Source: Candidatus Tayloriibacteriota bacterium
GTDB lineage: Bacteria > Patescibacteriota > Minisyncoccia > Phycocordibacterales > JAKAEA01
DNA length: 23,890 nt
Direction of reading: 5' to 3'
Assembly: GCA_029288535.1 (NCBI GenBank)
Contig: JARIGY010000037.1
Span: forward strand, 1-23,890
The position numbers and the translations under genes are program-made. Below are positions 13,278-20,776 of the stretch, piece after piece. The stretch's first letter is position 1, and every line of letters starts with the position of its first letter. The notes under the pieces were generated by a model. The model saw only the letters and a program-made list of their open reading frames with translations, was not told the origin of the DNA and searched no databases.

Positions 13278-14018
13278 ATGAGTCAATACCGCCAAAAACC
13301 CAGGCCGCCAGCGTCATTTCTCGACATAGTCTGGCGCTATAAATTCTACCTGGCATTTTACATTATCTGCATTTCCTTTGCGTCTTTCGCGCTGCTCTAC
13401 TTCATTGGAGGGGTGCCGGATGAGTTGCGGGTGCTCGATGCGGAAAAGCCTGTGCCGGCTGTCGTTACGACTATCGACAATACCAGCCAGGCATCGACAA
13501 CTCCGCCTGTTACGCCTGCCGCTGTGCCCTTGAAAACCCTGCCGGCAACCGGCAAAAAGCTCGATTATTCCTACGGTCCGGACTACCCGGTGCGGATACT
13601 CATCGATAAGATAGCTGTCGACACGAGCGTCAGCAACCCTATTTCCACCAACGTAGATTTTCTCAATAATGCCCTGCTTAAAGGTGCAGTGCGCTATGCC
13701 GGTTCCGGTACGCTCGGTCATGGCAATATGTTCATTTTCGCTCACAATACGGGTATCAAGATCGTAAATAATCAGGCGTACAAGGCCTTCAATCATCTCA
13801 AAAACCTGGCGGCAGGGGACACGATCCGGGTCCAGTCGACCGACGCGGAATATATCTACACGGTTACTTCGGTCAAACTTGTCGACAGCAGCCAGTCGTG
13901 GGTGACCTTTTCAAACGATAGGAACATGCTTACGCTTTCGACTTGCGATGTTTTCGGGGAAAAGCAGGACCGCTACGTAGTTGAAGCCACATTCTCACAG
14001 TCGATTCCACTCCGGTAA
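13278..14018 (+). CDS. Sortase family transpeptidase
   Basis: Sortases cleave surface proteins at an LPxTG-like motif and join them to an amine acceptor outside the cell. This 246-residue protein has an N-terminal cytoplasmic stretch, one transmembrane helix (about 22-44), a Pro/Thr-rich linker and a sortase beta-barrel domain (about 100-240). The catalytic His is likely H156 in GNMFIFAHNTG, the Cys is C223 in LTLSTC and the Arg is R232 in EKQDRYVVEA. The linker carries an LPATG pentapeptide (88-92), identical to a canonical substrate motif. It is followed directly by the large surface protein with a VPYTG motif, its probable substrate. The subclass cannot be set by eye. Start at 13278 is supported by the upstream -10 and by the position of the helix. 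Confidence 0.88.
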   Translation: MSQYRQKPRPPASFLDIVWRYKFYLAFYIICISFASFALLYFIGGVPDELRVLDAEKPVPAVVTTIDNTSQASTTPPVTPAAVPLKTLPATGKKLDYSYGPDYPVRILIDKIAVDTSVSNPISTNVDFLNNALLKGAVRYAGSGTLGHGNMFIFAHNTGIKIVNNQAYKAFNHLKNLAAGDTIRVQSTDAEYIYTVTSVKLVDSSQSWVTFSNDRNMLTLSTCDVFGEKQDRYVVEATFSQSIPLR

Positions 14019-14062
14019 GGGAAGGCGGGCTCAGCCGTCTATTACTGCAGATCAGGCACTAT

Positions 14063-14090
14063 TTGACATTTATTATATACATGATATAAT
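14063..14090 (+). promoter_or_regulatory. Consensus promoter of the large surface protein
   Basis: TTGACA (14063-14068) and TATAAT (14085-14090) are perfect hexamers with a 16-base spacer, and TGA before the -10 box adds an extended element. Transcription should start near 14097, giving a leader of about 70 bases, AT-rich and without a Shine-Dalgarno sequence. This and the minus-strand promoter at 8205-8178 are the strongest in the window and suggest high expression. Confidence 0.75.
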
Positions 14091-14166
14091 TGGCATATTC
14101 TCGTTGACAAACAATGAAAATACTCTAGTTTGGAAATTACTGTTTAACCGTTAAAATTATAAATCT

Positions 14167-17100
14167 ATGATGAAGAAAATCGGCATGGTGAGTGGTATTC
14201 TTGCGGCTGTCGCCCTGACAGTTGCTTTCGGCTACCACGTGAGCGGAGAGCTTTCGTTGGCAAACGCGTCGGGCGATAATACGCCTATCGTGCAAACCGC
14301 ACCGGCTACCGATATTACCGCCACCTCGGCGCTTCTTCACGGGATCGCAAGCAATAACGGCGGTGAAAACGGCCATGTCTGGTTTGAATACGGAATGAAT
14401 CCAACTGCTCCGGTCTATGCCGACGCATGGCCCTCCCAGGCAGGTTCGCAAAGCTTCGATGGCGAATCAGACATGAACCTCTCGGTTCCGATCTCGAGCC
14501 TCTCTCCAGGTACGACCTACTATTACCGTGTCGCTTCAGAAAACTCTGCCGGACAAACCTATGGCGAAACACTCAGCTTCAAAACTACGGCCGATACCGC
14601 GGTCCAGGCTTGCGCAGACAATACAACGTTGACTCTCGCAGAAACCAAAGCGGCTATCGCCAGCGGCAAAATTACCGTCTCTTTGGCAAACAGCACAACG
14701 GAAAACAAGGCGATCGGCACCATCAAAAATGATACCGGCTGCGCGCTGCCTGTCAGCCAGGCGACTTTCAAAATGTTCGATCAGAAACTTGCAACGCAAG
14801 TGCTTTTGGATTACGCGCCTTCCGCCGGAAACACCACAAATGTTCCCGCACATACCACCATTGCCCTTAAAACAAACCTTCCGTCATGTATGGCGCAGAG
14901 CGACATCTTCTACGGCGCTGCTCCAACTACCCTTAATGAGTCAAACAATTATCCTCAGAATCTTACCTACAACTTTTTTCAGAATAGTGGATCCAATTAC
15001 TTCGACGCGGCTGGCAACTTCTGCGGCAACACTCCCGATCTCGGCACGCTCACGCTCGTAAAAACCGTTTCAAATACCCATGGCGGCACGAAGCAGGTTG
15101 CGGATTTCGCCCTCTTCGAAAACGGCGTCCAGGTAACCAGCGGTCAGGCAACGAGCTACAACTTCGCGTCCCTTAACGACAATAAGATTTTTACCGCGAC
15201 CGAAACCAACCTTCCCGGCTATACGGCAGGAGCATGGGGCGGCGATTGTACAGCGGACGGAAAAGTCACGCTTCATCCCGGCGAACACAAAACCTGCACT
15301 ATTACCAATAGCGACGCGCCTGCTGTCATTACTTCATCCTGCGCAGACAACACGACCCTGACTCTCGCAGAAACCAAAGCGGCTGTCGCCAGCGGCAAGA
15401 TTACTGTTACTTTGGCAAACAGCACAACGGAAAATAAGGCGATCGGTACCGTACATAACGACACCGGCTGCGCGCTGCCTGTCAGCCAGGTCACATACAA
15501 GATGTTCGACCAGCAGCTTTCAACCCAGGAACTTTTTGATTACGCGCCGGCTCCGACCGGAAGCGTGCTTACTGTCCCTGCCCACACTGTCGGTCATCTG
15601 AACACGAATCTCCCTGTTTGCATGGCTCAGTCCGACCTTTACTATGGTCCCGGCCCTATAACTCTCAATGACGCAAACAACTATCCGAACAATTTGGCAT
15701 TCGCATTCAGCATGAATAACGCGAATAATTATTTCAACGCGGCGGGAAATTTCTGTCAGCATACTTCACCTACCACCTCCCTCAAGCTTATTAAAAATGT
15801 CATCAACGACAACGGCGGTACCAAAGTCGCGACTGACTTTCCTTTGTTCGTCAACACAACCCAGGTCACAACCGGCCAGGATAATACTTTCGCGCCTGGC
15901 ACCTACAAGGCTTCGGAAACCAACCTTCCCGGCTACACTGCCGGAACATGGGGCGGCGACTGTGCCGCAGACGGAACGGTTGTCCTGAATGCGGGCGATC
16001 ACAAAACCTGTACGATCACAAACAACGATAACCCTGCAACAGTAACCAATACTTTTGCATTGACCTGCAGCGCAAATCCTACTTCCGCGCTGATAGGTAC
16101 AGCCATTACCTATACCGCAAACGCAACGAACGGAACAGGCTCATATGTTTACTCATGGACCGGCGACGACGGTTTGAGCGGCAATGCAACGACCACTTCG
16201 ATAACCTACAGTTCAATCGGCACAAAGAACGCGACGGTTACCGCCACATCCGGCGGCCAGACCCTTACCGCGCAGTGCAGCGTACCCATTACCGTTACTC
16301 CGGTTATAAACCCCGGCTGTACGAACTGCGGATTTCTCTACCCGCCAAATAATCCTCCTCCAGTGACTGTTACGAGTACGCCAAACCCAGGCCAGGTCGC
16401 CGGCGTCTTCCTGAGCCAGGTGCCATACACCGGTATCGGCAGCAACTTCAAAGTCGCGCTTTTCATGGTCGCTCTCTTCAGTTGGAGTGCGTGGATCTCG
16501 TACCTTATCATCAAGCGCAAGGCTGCAAAGAGCGGCGTCACTGTCGCCCAAATGTTTCAGAATCCTGTTGCAGCTTCGACCATGGCATTTGCCGGAAGCA
16601 TGAGCATGCCGAAAGTAAGCATTACCGCCATTCCCCATGAACCGAAAAAACTCGAAGGGTTGGTAACATCGCCTTTCCTCGAACACATGACCCAGAAGCC
16701 GGCTCCGAAGTATGAACCTGTAATGACACCTAAAAAAGCTGAGTCAAACATACTGCCGGAAATCGCCAAGCCTCAGGCGCAGATCGCGATCGCCTCATCG
16801 AAGGATGACGTTGTCAACAGTCTTGAAATGCGGGCCCGCGAATTGCAGACCCTTGTTTCAGCCGACGGACTGGAGATCATCGCAAAAGCTTCGGACAACA
16901 ATAAGCACAACGCGCTCATCATCCTCACGCATCTCGTCGAGCTCTACAAGGGTTCGGAGCACGAAGTCGAGGGTGATTGGATGGTGCTGAACGGAGAAAA
17001 AATCAACAGCATTCTTTTCTCAACCTACATCACCATGACACCGGTATTCATCCAGTGGCTCGCCGAAGGCGATGACAAGAAGACGATGGCGTTTGTCCGC

Positions 17101-17370
17101 ATGCTTCAGATGCAGGGCCAAACTGTCAAAGACTTTGTCATGAATATTGTTATCGAGCTCGACAAGGCGTACCGTTTCCGCGTTGAAAACACCGGAGACG
17201 CAGACGCGCAGATCCTCGACTCGACCATGCAGTGGTCAAACCAGGAACTCGAAACTGTCATCCATACGCTTGTTACCGCAGTCGACCAGACATACTCATC
17301 GGTCTATTCCTCAGTGAAGATCGCTTTGGTAAAAGTTCTCGACCTGGCACGGACAAAGGCGCTCGCTTAA
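14167..17370 (+). CDS. Large modular surface protein with VPYTG motif and cytoplasmic domain
   Basis: This 1067-residue protein has a signal peptide (about 1-35) and a fibronectin-III-like module (40-142). A four-Cys domain I do not recognise follows (C149, C192, C241, C286), then a prealbumin-like domain (293-383, GYTAGAWGGDC...HKTCTITN). The pair is then repeated: C392, C435, C485, C530 and 537-621. A PKD/Ig-like domain (628-712) and a Pro-rich linker lead to VPYTG (752-756) and a transmembrane helix (761-782) ending KRK. This resembles a sortase sorting signal, but instead of ending there the protein continues about 285 residues on the predicted cytoplasmic side. That part is Cys-free and mainly helical after about 850, with no known motif. 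It lies 148 bases after the sortase gene and before two secreted paralogues. Adhesion or envelope display is inferred; the domain layout is seen directly. Confidence 0.85.
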   Translation: MMKKIGMVSGILAAVALTVAFGYHVSGELSLANASGDNTPIVQTAPATDITATSALLHGIASNNGGENGHVWFEYGMNPTAPVYADAWPSQAGSQSFDGESDMNLSVPISSLSPGTTYYYRVASENSAGQTYGETLSFKTTADTAVQACADNTTLTLAETKAAIASGKITVSLANSTTENKAIGTIKNDTGCALPVSQATFKMFDQKLATQVLLDYAPSAGNTTNVPAHTTIALKTNLPSCMAQSDIFYGAAPTTLNESNNYPQNLTYNFFQNSGSNYFDAAGNFCGNTPDLGTLTLVKTVSNTHGGTKQVADFALFENGVQVTSGQATSYNFASLNDNKIFTATETNLPGYTAGAWGGDCTADGKVTLHPGEHKTCTITNSDAPAVITSSCADNTTLTLAETKAAVASGKITVTLANSTTENKAIGTVHNDTGCALPVSQVTYKMFDQQLSTQELFDYAPAPTGSVLTVPAHTVGHLNTNLPVCMAQSDLYYGPGPITLNDANNYPNNLAFAFSMNNANNYFNAAGNFCQHTSPTTSLKLIKNVINDNGGTKVATDFPLFVNTTQVTTGQDNTFAPGTYKASETNLPGYTAGTWGGDCAADGTVVLNAGDHKTCTITNNDNPATVTNTFALTCSANPTSALIGTAITYTANATNGTGSYVYSWTGDDGLSGNATTTSITYSSIGTKNATVTATSGGQTLTAQCSVPITVTPVINPGCTNCGFLYPPNNPPPVTVTSTPNPGQVAGVFLSQVPYTGIGSNFKVALFMVALFSWSAWISYLIIKRKAAKSGVTVAQMFQNPVAASTMAFAGSMSMPKVSITAIPHEPKKLEGLVTSPFLEHMTQKPAPKYEPVMTPKKAESNILPEIAKPQAQIAIASSKDDVVNSLEMRARELQTLVSADGLEIIAKASDNNKHNALIILTHLVELYKGSEHEVEGDWMVLNGEKINSILFSTYITMTPVFIQWLAEGDDKKTMAFVRMLQMQGQTVKDFVMNIVIELDKAYRFRVENTGDADAQILDSTMQWSNQELETVIHTLVTAVDQTYSSVYSSVKIALVKVLDLARTKALA
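14611..15315 (+). repeat. First copy of the four-Cys plus prealbumin-like unit
   Basis: This codes for residues 149-383 of the large surface protein. It is a direct repeat of 15340-16029. Stretches such as CTCGCAGAAACCAAAGCGGC and AACAGCACAACGGAAAA are identical in both copies, showing a recent internal duplication, while the prealbumin part has diverged more. Confidence 0.85.
15340..16029 (+). repeat. Second copy of the four-Cys plus prealbumin-like unit
   Basis: This codes for residues 392-621. Cysteine spacings in the first half (43, 50, 45) match the first copy (43, 49, 45). The end of the four-Cys part is closer to the single copy in the next gene (NNYPNNLA-AFSMNNANNY) than to the first copy, suggesting exchange between genes. 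Confidence 0.85.
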
Positions 17371-17396
17371 TAAGATACAATAAAATAGAATAGAAT

Positions 17397-18245
17397 ATGA
17401 AAAAATATATTTACACTTTGGCAATTGCCGCAGCCGCAGCTGGTTTGGGTATCGCAAGCCATCACGCTACTGCCGCCCAGAAGAATACCTGGCCGATCAT
17501 CTACACCCTTGATTCTTCAAATGTCACTTCAAGTTCGGCTACGCTGAACGGCCTTATTACGCCCCGCGACGGAGCAACAAATTCCGTGTGGTTCGAATAC
17601 GGCAACAATTTCGTTCCCGGCAACTTCGCCGCTTCATGGCCTTCAAAATCCCCAGTACAGCTTGTAAACGGTTCAGCGCAGGTAAAAATATCCGCAACGT
17701 TGAATGGTCTTAAACCAAACACCCTTTACTATTACCATATCCAGGCAAAAAACAGCGCCGGCCAGAACGGTTACGGCCCCGGCATCGATATCAGTTTCCG
17801 CACCCTCAGTGCGCCTGCAAAGCCCGCTCCAGTCGCAGCTTGCGCCAACGGATCCGTGCTTTCACTGCAGGAAGCCAAAGCCGCAATTGCCGCGGGCAGC
17901 ATCAAAGTCAACCTCGCGCTCGACGGGCAGCATGCCTCAGGTACTGTCTGGAACAATACCGGCTGTGCAATGCCGGTGAGCCAGACGACATACAAGATGT
18001 TCGATCGTCAGCTCATGACCCAGCAGCTTTTCAGCAGTTCAAACGCTGTTGTCGCAGCCCGCTCTTCAGCTGTGATCCGCACGACTCTTGCCTCATGCAT
18101 GAGTCAGACTGACATGTATTACGGCTACGCAAGCCCGGAAGTGCTCGACAATGCGAACAACTATCCAAACAACCTGGCGTACGCATTCAGCATGAATAAC
18201 GCCAATAACTACTACAACGCGTCCGGCAACTTTTGCCGCCAGTAG
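17397..18245 (+). CDS. Secreted FN3-like plus four-Cys domain protein
   Basis: This 282-residue protein has a signal peptide (about 1-27, cleavage near ATA-AQ). A fibronectin-III-like module (32-138) follows, with SSATLNGLI, VWFEYGNNF, LKPNTLYYYHIQA and the end ISFRTLS. A single four-Cys domain (C149, C190, C234, C280) closes the protein, homologous to the two in the upstream large protein. The protein ends two residues after the last Cys, so it has no sorting motif or membrane anchor and must be released or held by partners. It starts 26 bases after the previous stop; a TAAGATACAATA string (17371-17382) just ahead may include a -10 box (TACAAT). It could be an accessory subunit of the same surface structure; no enzymatic motif is visible. 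Confidence 0.8.
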   Translation: MKKYIYTLAIAAAAAGLGIASHHATAAQKNTWPIIYTLDSSNVTSSSATLNGLITPRDGATNSVWFEYGNNFVPGNFAASWPSKSPVQLVNGSAQVKISATLNGLKPNTLYYYHIQAKNSAGQNGYGPGIDISFRTLSAPAKPAPVAACANGSVLSLQEAKAAIAAGSIKVNLALDGQHASGTVWNNTGCAMPVSQTTYKMFDRQLMTQQLFSSSNAVVAARSSAVIRTTLASCMSQTDMYYGYASPEVLDNANNYPNNLAYAFSMNNANNYYNASGNFCRQ

Positions 18246-18248
18246 GAT

Positions 18249-18303
18249 AAGAAATATCTTACCTTGAAAGGACTGGTGGGTTTGATCGTCGTACAGTACG
18301 ACC
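18249..18303 (+). other. Two intergenic hairpins between paralogous surface genes
   Basis: TAAGA-AATA-TCTTA lies just after the stop of the upstream gene. GTCGTAC-A-GTACGAC (18288-18302) is a near-perfect palindrome flanked by GGG and CC. Neither is followed by a U-tract, so they are more likely RNA stability or regulatory structures than classical terminators. Confidence 0.4.
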
Positions 18304-18331
18304 CATTAGTATTCATAGTAATTATATTTTT

Positions 18332-18922
18332 ATGCTACAAAAAATAGTCCGAATCCCAGCCAGCCGTTTTCTTGGTCTTGTTTTGATCCTTTCGAGTTTT
18401 GCGTTTGCCGGCAGCCCCGTCTTCGCGTCGGGTGTCAGAGGCAGCAGATCATGGCCGATAACTTATACGCTCGATACTACAAACGTCACATCGAACTCAG
18501 CAACTCTCAATGGCCTTATTTCCGGCTCCGATCTCGGCAATGACCAGGTGTGGTTCGAGTATGGCGACAATTTCACTCCGGGCAATTACAGCGCTTCATG
18601 GCCGTTTAAATCGGGCGTGCAGGAGGTTTCGGGCATAAATCAAAGGACGGTATCTATGCAGATTTCCAATCTGAAGCCCGATACGCTCTACTATTACCAT
18701 ATCAAAGCGGTTAACAAATATGGCCAGAACGGTTACGGCCCCGGCATCGATATCAGTTTCAGGACGCTAAGCAATAGAATTTTGCAGCCGGTAGTAGCCA
18801 CATTTAATAACTACAATAACAACACATACAACACTACTTCTACAGTAAACACGACGAATAATACCAACTATAGCACCACGAACAACAATTATTCAGAATC
18901 GGCTTATATCACCAAAGAATAG
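18332..18922 (+). CDS. Secreted FN3-like protein with Asn/Thr-rich tail
   Basis: This 196-residue protein has a signal peptide (about 1-33) and one fibronectin-III-like module (41-147), very similar to the module of the preceding gene: WPITYTLDTTNV, VWFEYGDNF, LYYYHIKAVN and NGYGPGIDISFRTLS. The four-Cys domain is absent and replaced by a low-complexity tail (about 158-190) made almost only of Asn, Thr, Tyr and Ser. The tail has no anchor and could be a glycosylation-rich or sticky stretch; a truncated paralogue is the other reading. It ends four bases before the convergent thrS stop, leaving no space for a separate terminator. No catalytic residues are seen. Confidence 0.78.
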   Translation: MLQKIVRIPASRFLGLVLILSSFAFAGSPVFASGVRGSRSWPITYTLDTTNVTSNSATLNGLISGSDLGNDQVWFEYGDNFTPGNYSASWPFKSGVQEVSGINQRTVSMQISNLKPDTLYYYHIKAVNKYGQNGYGPGIDISFRTLSNRILQPVVATFNNYNNNTYNTTSTVNTTNNTNYSTTNNNYSESAYITKE

Positions 18923-18925
18923 CGT

Positions 18926-20692
18926 CTACTTCTTCTCTTTTATTTCTTCGCTAACTTTTGCGATAAGTTCAGGGAGGGAAATGTGTCCAAGCTGGCCATG
19001 GTCGCGACTTTCGAGCGTGACCATTTCGGCTTCGACTTCCTTGTCGCCGATGACAAGCCAGTAGGGGATCTTTTCAACTTTGGCAGCGCGGACTTTTTTG
19101 CCGAGGCCTTCGTCCGAGTTGTCGAAGTCTACCCGCATGCCGATAGCTTTAAGCTGATCTGAAACTTCTTTGGCAAATTCATTGTAGTTTTCTCTGATAG
19201 GAATTACCTTGATTTGGACTGGAGAGAGCCAGAGCGGGAAGCTGCCCGCAGTGTGTTCGATGAGAGTCGCCATGAAGCGTTCGATAGAACCCATGATAGC
19301 GGCGTGGATCATCACGACATCGTCTTTCTTGCCCTCTTCGTTGGTATAACTCAAGCCGAAATTTTTTGGCATGTTGAAGTCGAGCTGGATGGTTGCAACC
19401 TGGAGTATCCGGCCGATAGCGTCTTTGGCGATGAAGTCTAGTTTGGGTCCATAAAATGCTGCTTCGCCTTTGCCGTCGGTCCACTCAACTCCACGGGTTT
19501 TCATGAGCTTAACAAGTGCGCCTTCGGATTTTTCCCATGTTTCTTTAGTTCCCAAATATTTTTCAAAGTGCTCTGGGTCATGCCTGGAAAAACGCACTTT
19601 GATATCTTTGAATCCGAAAGTCCCATAGAACTGATCGATAATGTCCCAAATAGAAAATACTTCCTGCTCGATCTGATTCTCCCGGCAGAAGACATGCGCA
19701 TCGTCCTGAGTAATAGAAAGCACGCGGGACAAACCGGAAAGCTCACCTGATTGTTCATCCCGGTAGACCATGGTTGTTTCTGCATACCTCTGCGGCATGT
19801 CGCGGTAGCTGCGGGGTTCAGAATCGAAAATCTGAGTGTGATGCGGGCAGTTCATCGGCTTGACGACGTATGTCTTGCCTTCGCGCGTTTCGATCTTGAA
19901 AAGGTCGTCGGCATATTTTTGCCAATGACCTGATGTTTCGTACAGATCTTTTTTGGTTAGGTGGGGAATGGTTACTTTTTGATAGCCTTTGGCGCTGCGA
20001 AGTTCCCAAATATATTTGTCGAGCAGGTCGCGGATGATCGTGCCTTTTGGCGTCCATAAAGGAAGTCCGGGACCGACGAGCGGAGAAAACACAAAGAGGC
20101 CCATTTCCTTGCCGATTTTTTTGTGATCCCTTTTCTTCGCTTCTTCAAGCTGGGCCTCATATGCCTCGAGCTCCTCCTTTGTCTGGAAAGCCAGGCCGTA
20201 AATGCGCGTTAGCATCTTGTTCTTTTCGTCTCCGCGCCAGTACGCGCCGGCTACGCGGTCCAGTTTAAATGCTTTCGAATCGATATCCTTCTTGGGGTTT
20301 TCGACGTGGCCGCCGCGGCATAGATCAGTGAAAGCTCCGGAAGTGTACAGAGTTATTTTTTCGTTTTTGCTTACGATTTCCTTGATGAGTTCTAACTTGT
20401 ACGGATTATCCTTGAAATGCTCTTCTGCTTCTGTTTCTGTAACTTCTTTGTGGGAAAAAGATTCCCAACCCTTCAATAGCTCGCGCATCTTCTGTTCGAT
20501 CTTGCCGAGCTCCTTGTCGCCGATGGTGACGCCGGCAGGGAATTCGAAATCGTAATAGAAGCCGTTATCGATCGCCGGACCGATAGTGTTCTTGGTCTCA
20601 GGCCAGAATGCAAGCACGGCGGCGGCCGTAAGGTGGGCAAGGGTGTGGCGGATATGGGCGAGCTGTTCTTCGTTTTTCATACCGGTCATCAT
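18926..20692 (-). CDS. thrS: Threonyl-tRNA synthetase lacking the TGS domain
   Basis: This enzyme charges tRNA-Thr, whose gene is at 921-996. It has 588 residues against about 640 usual, because the N-terminal TGS domain is missing and the protein starts at the editing domain. The editing site is HTLAH (16-20) with CRGGH further on, the Cys/His set that removes mischarged Ser. The catalytic core has the zinc ligands in NCPHH, DDAHVF and IHAAIMG, plus motif 2 YRDEQSGELSGLSRV. The C-terminal anticodon-binding domain (about 490-588) contains PYWLVIGDKEVE. The upstream ATG overlaps a likely -10 box (TATGAT, 20693-20688), so the fifth-codon ATG at 20680 is probably the real start. Confidence 0.96.
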   Translation of the reverse strand: MMTGMKNEEQLAHIRHTLAHLTAAAVLAFWPETKNTIGPAIDNGFYYDFEFPAGVTIGDKELGKIEQKMRELLKGWESFSHKEVTETEAEEHFKDNPYKLELIKEIVSKNEKITLYTSGAFTDLCRGGHVENPKKDIDSKAFKLDRVAGAYWRGDEKNKMLTRIYGLAFQTKEELEAYEAQLEEAKKRDHKKIGKEMGLFVFSPLVGPGLPLWTPKGTIIRDLLDKYIWELRSAKGYQKVTIPHLTKKDLYETSGHWQKYADDLFKIETREGKTYVVKPMNCPHHTQIFDSEPRSYRDMPQRYAETTMVYRDEQSGELSGLSRVLSITQDDAHVFCRENQIEQEVFSIWDIIDQFYGTFGFKDIKVRFSRHDPEHFEKYLGTKETWEKSEGALVKLMKTRGVEWTDGKGEAAFYGPKLDFIAKDAIGRILQVATIQLDFNMPKNFGLSYTNEEGKKDDVVMIHAAIMGSIERFMATLIEHTAGSFPLWLSPVQIKVIPIRENYNEFAKEVSDQLKAIGMRVDFDNSDEGLGKKVRAAKVEKIPYWLVIGDKEVEAEMVTLESRDHGQLGHISLPELIAKVSEEIKEKK

Positions 20693-20696
20693 ACCA
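20688..20696 (-). promoter_or_regulatory. Extended -10 promoter of thrS
   Basis: TGG plus TATGAT (20693-20688) lies seven bases before the ATG at 20680 and overlaps the two ATG codons further upstream. This matches the near-leaderless layout of pheS and gyrB and points to 20680 as start. Confidence 0.45.
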
Positions 20697-20743
20697 CAGT
20701 GGCTTGATTTTTAAAGGCCAAACGCAAGCAGAAATGATATACT

Positions 20744-20749
20744 TATAAT
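20744..20749 (+). promoter_or_regulatory. Possible -10 box of the 20777 gene
   Basis: A perfect TATAAT lies 27 bases before the ATG at 20777, in the 84-base divergent gap with thrS. There is no clear -35 hexamer and no Shine-Dalgarno sequence. Confidence 0.4.
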
Positions 20750-20776
20750 GCAACAATAGCAGCTTAATTAAATATT

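Noticed and set aside
14104..14132. A second TTGACA (14104-14109) in the leader of the large surface gene
   Set aside because: No -10-like hexamer lies at 16-18 bases; the promoter at 14063-14090 is complete.
18926..18996. Search for CRISPR, insertion sequence or integrase near the repeats
   Set aside because: The repeated DNA in the window is explained by protein-domain duplication and by short palindromic elements; no spaced direct repeats, transposase frame or terminal inverted repeats were seen.
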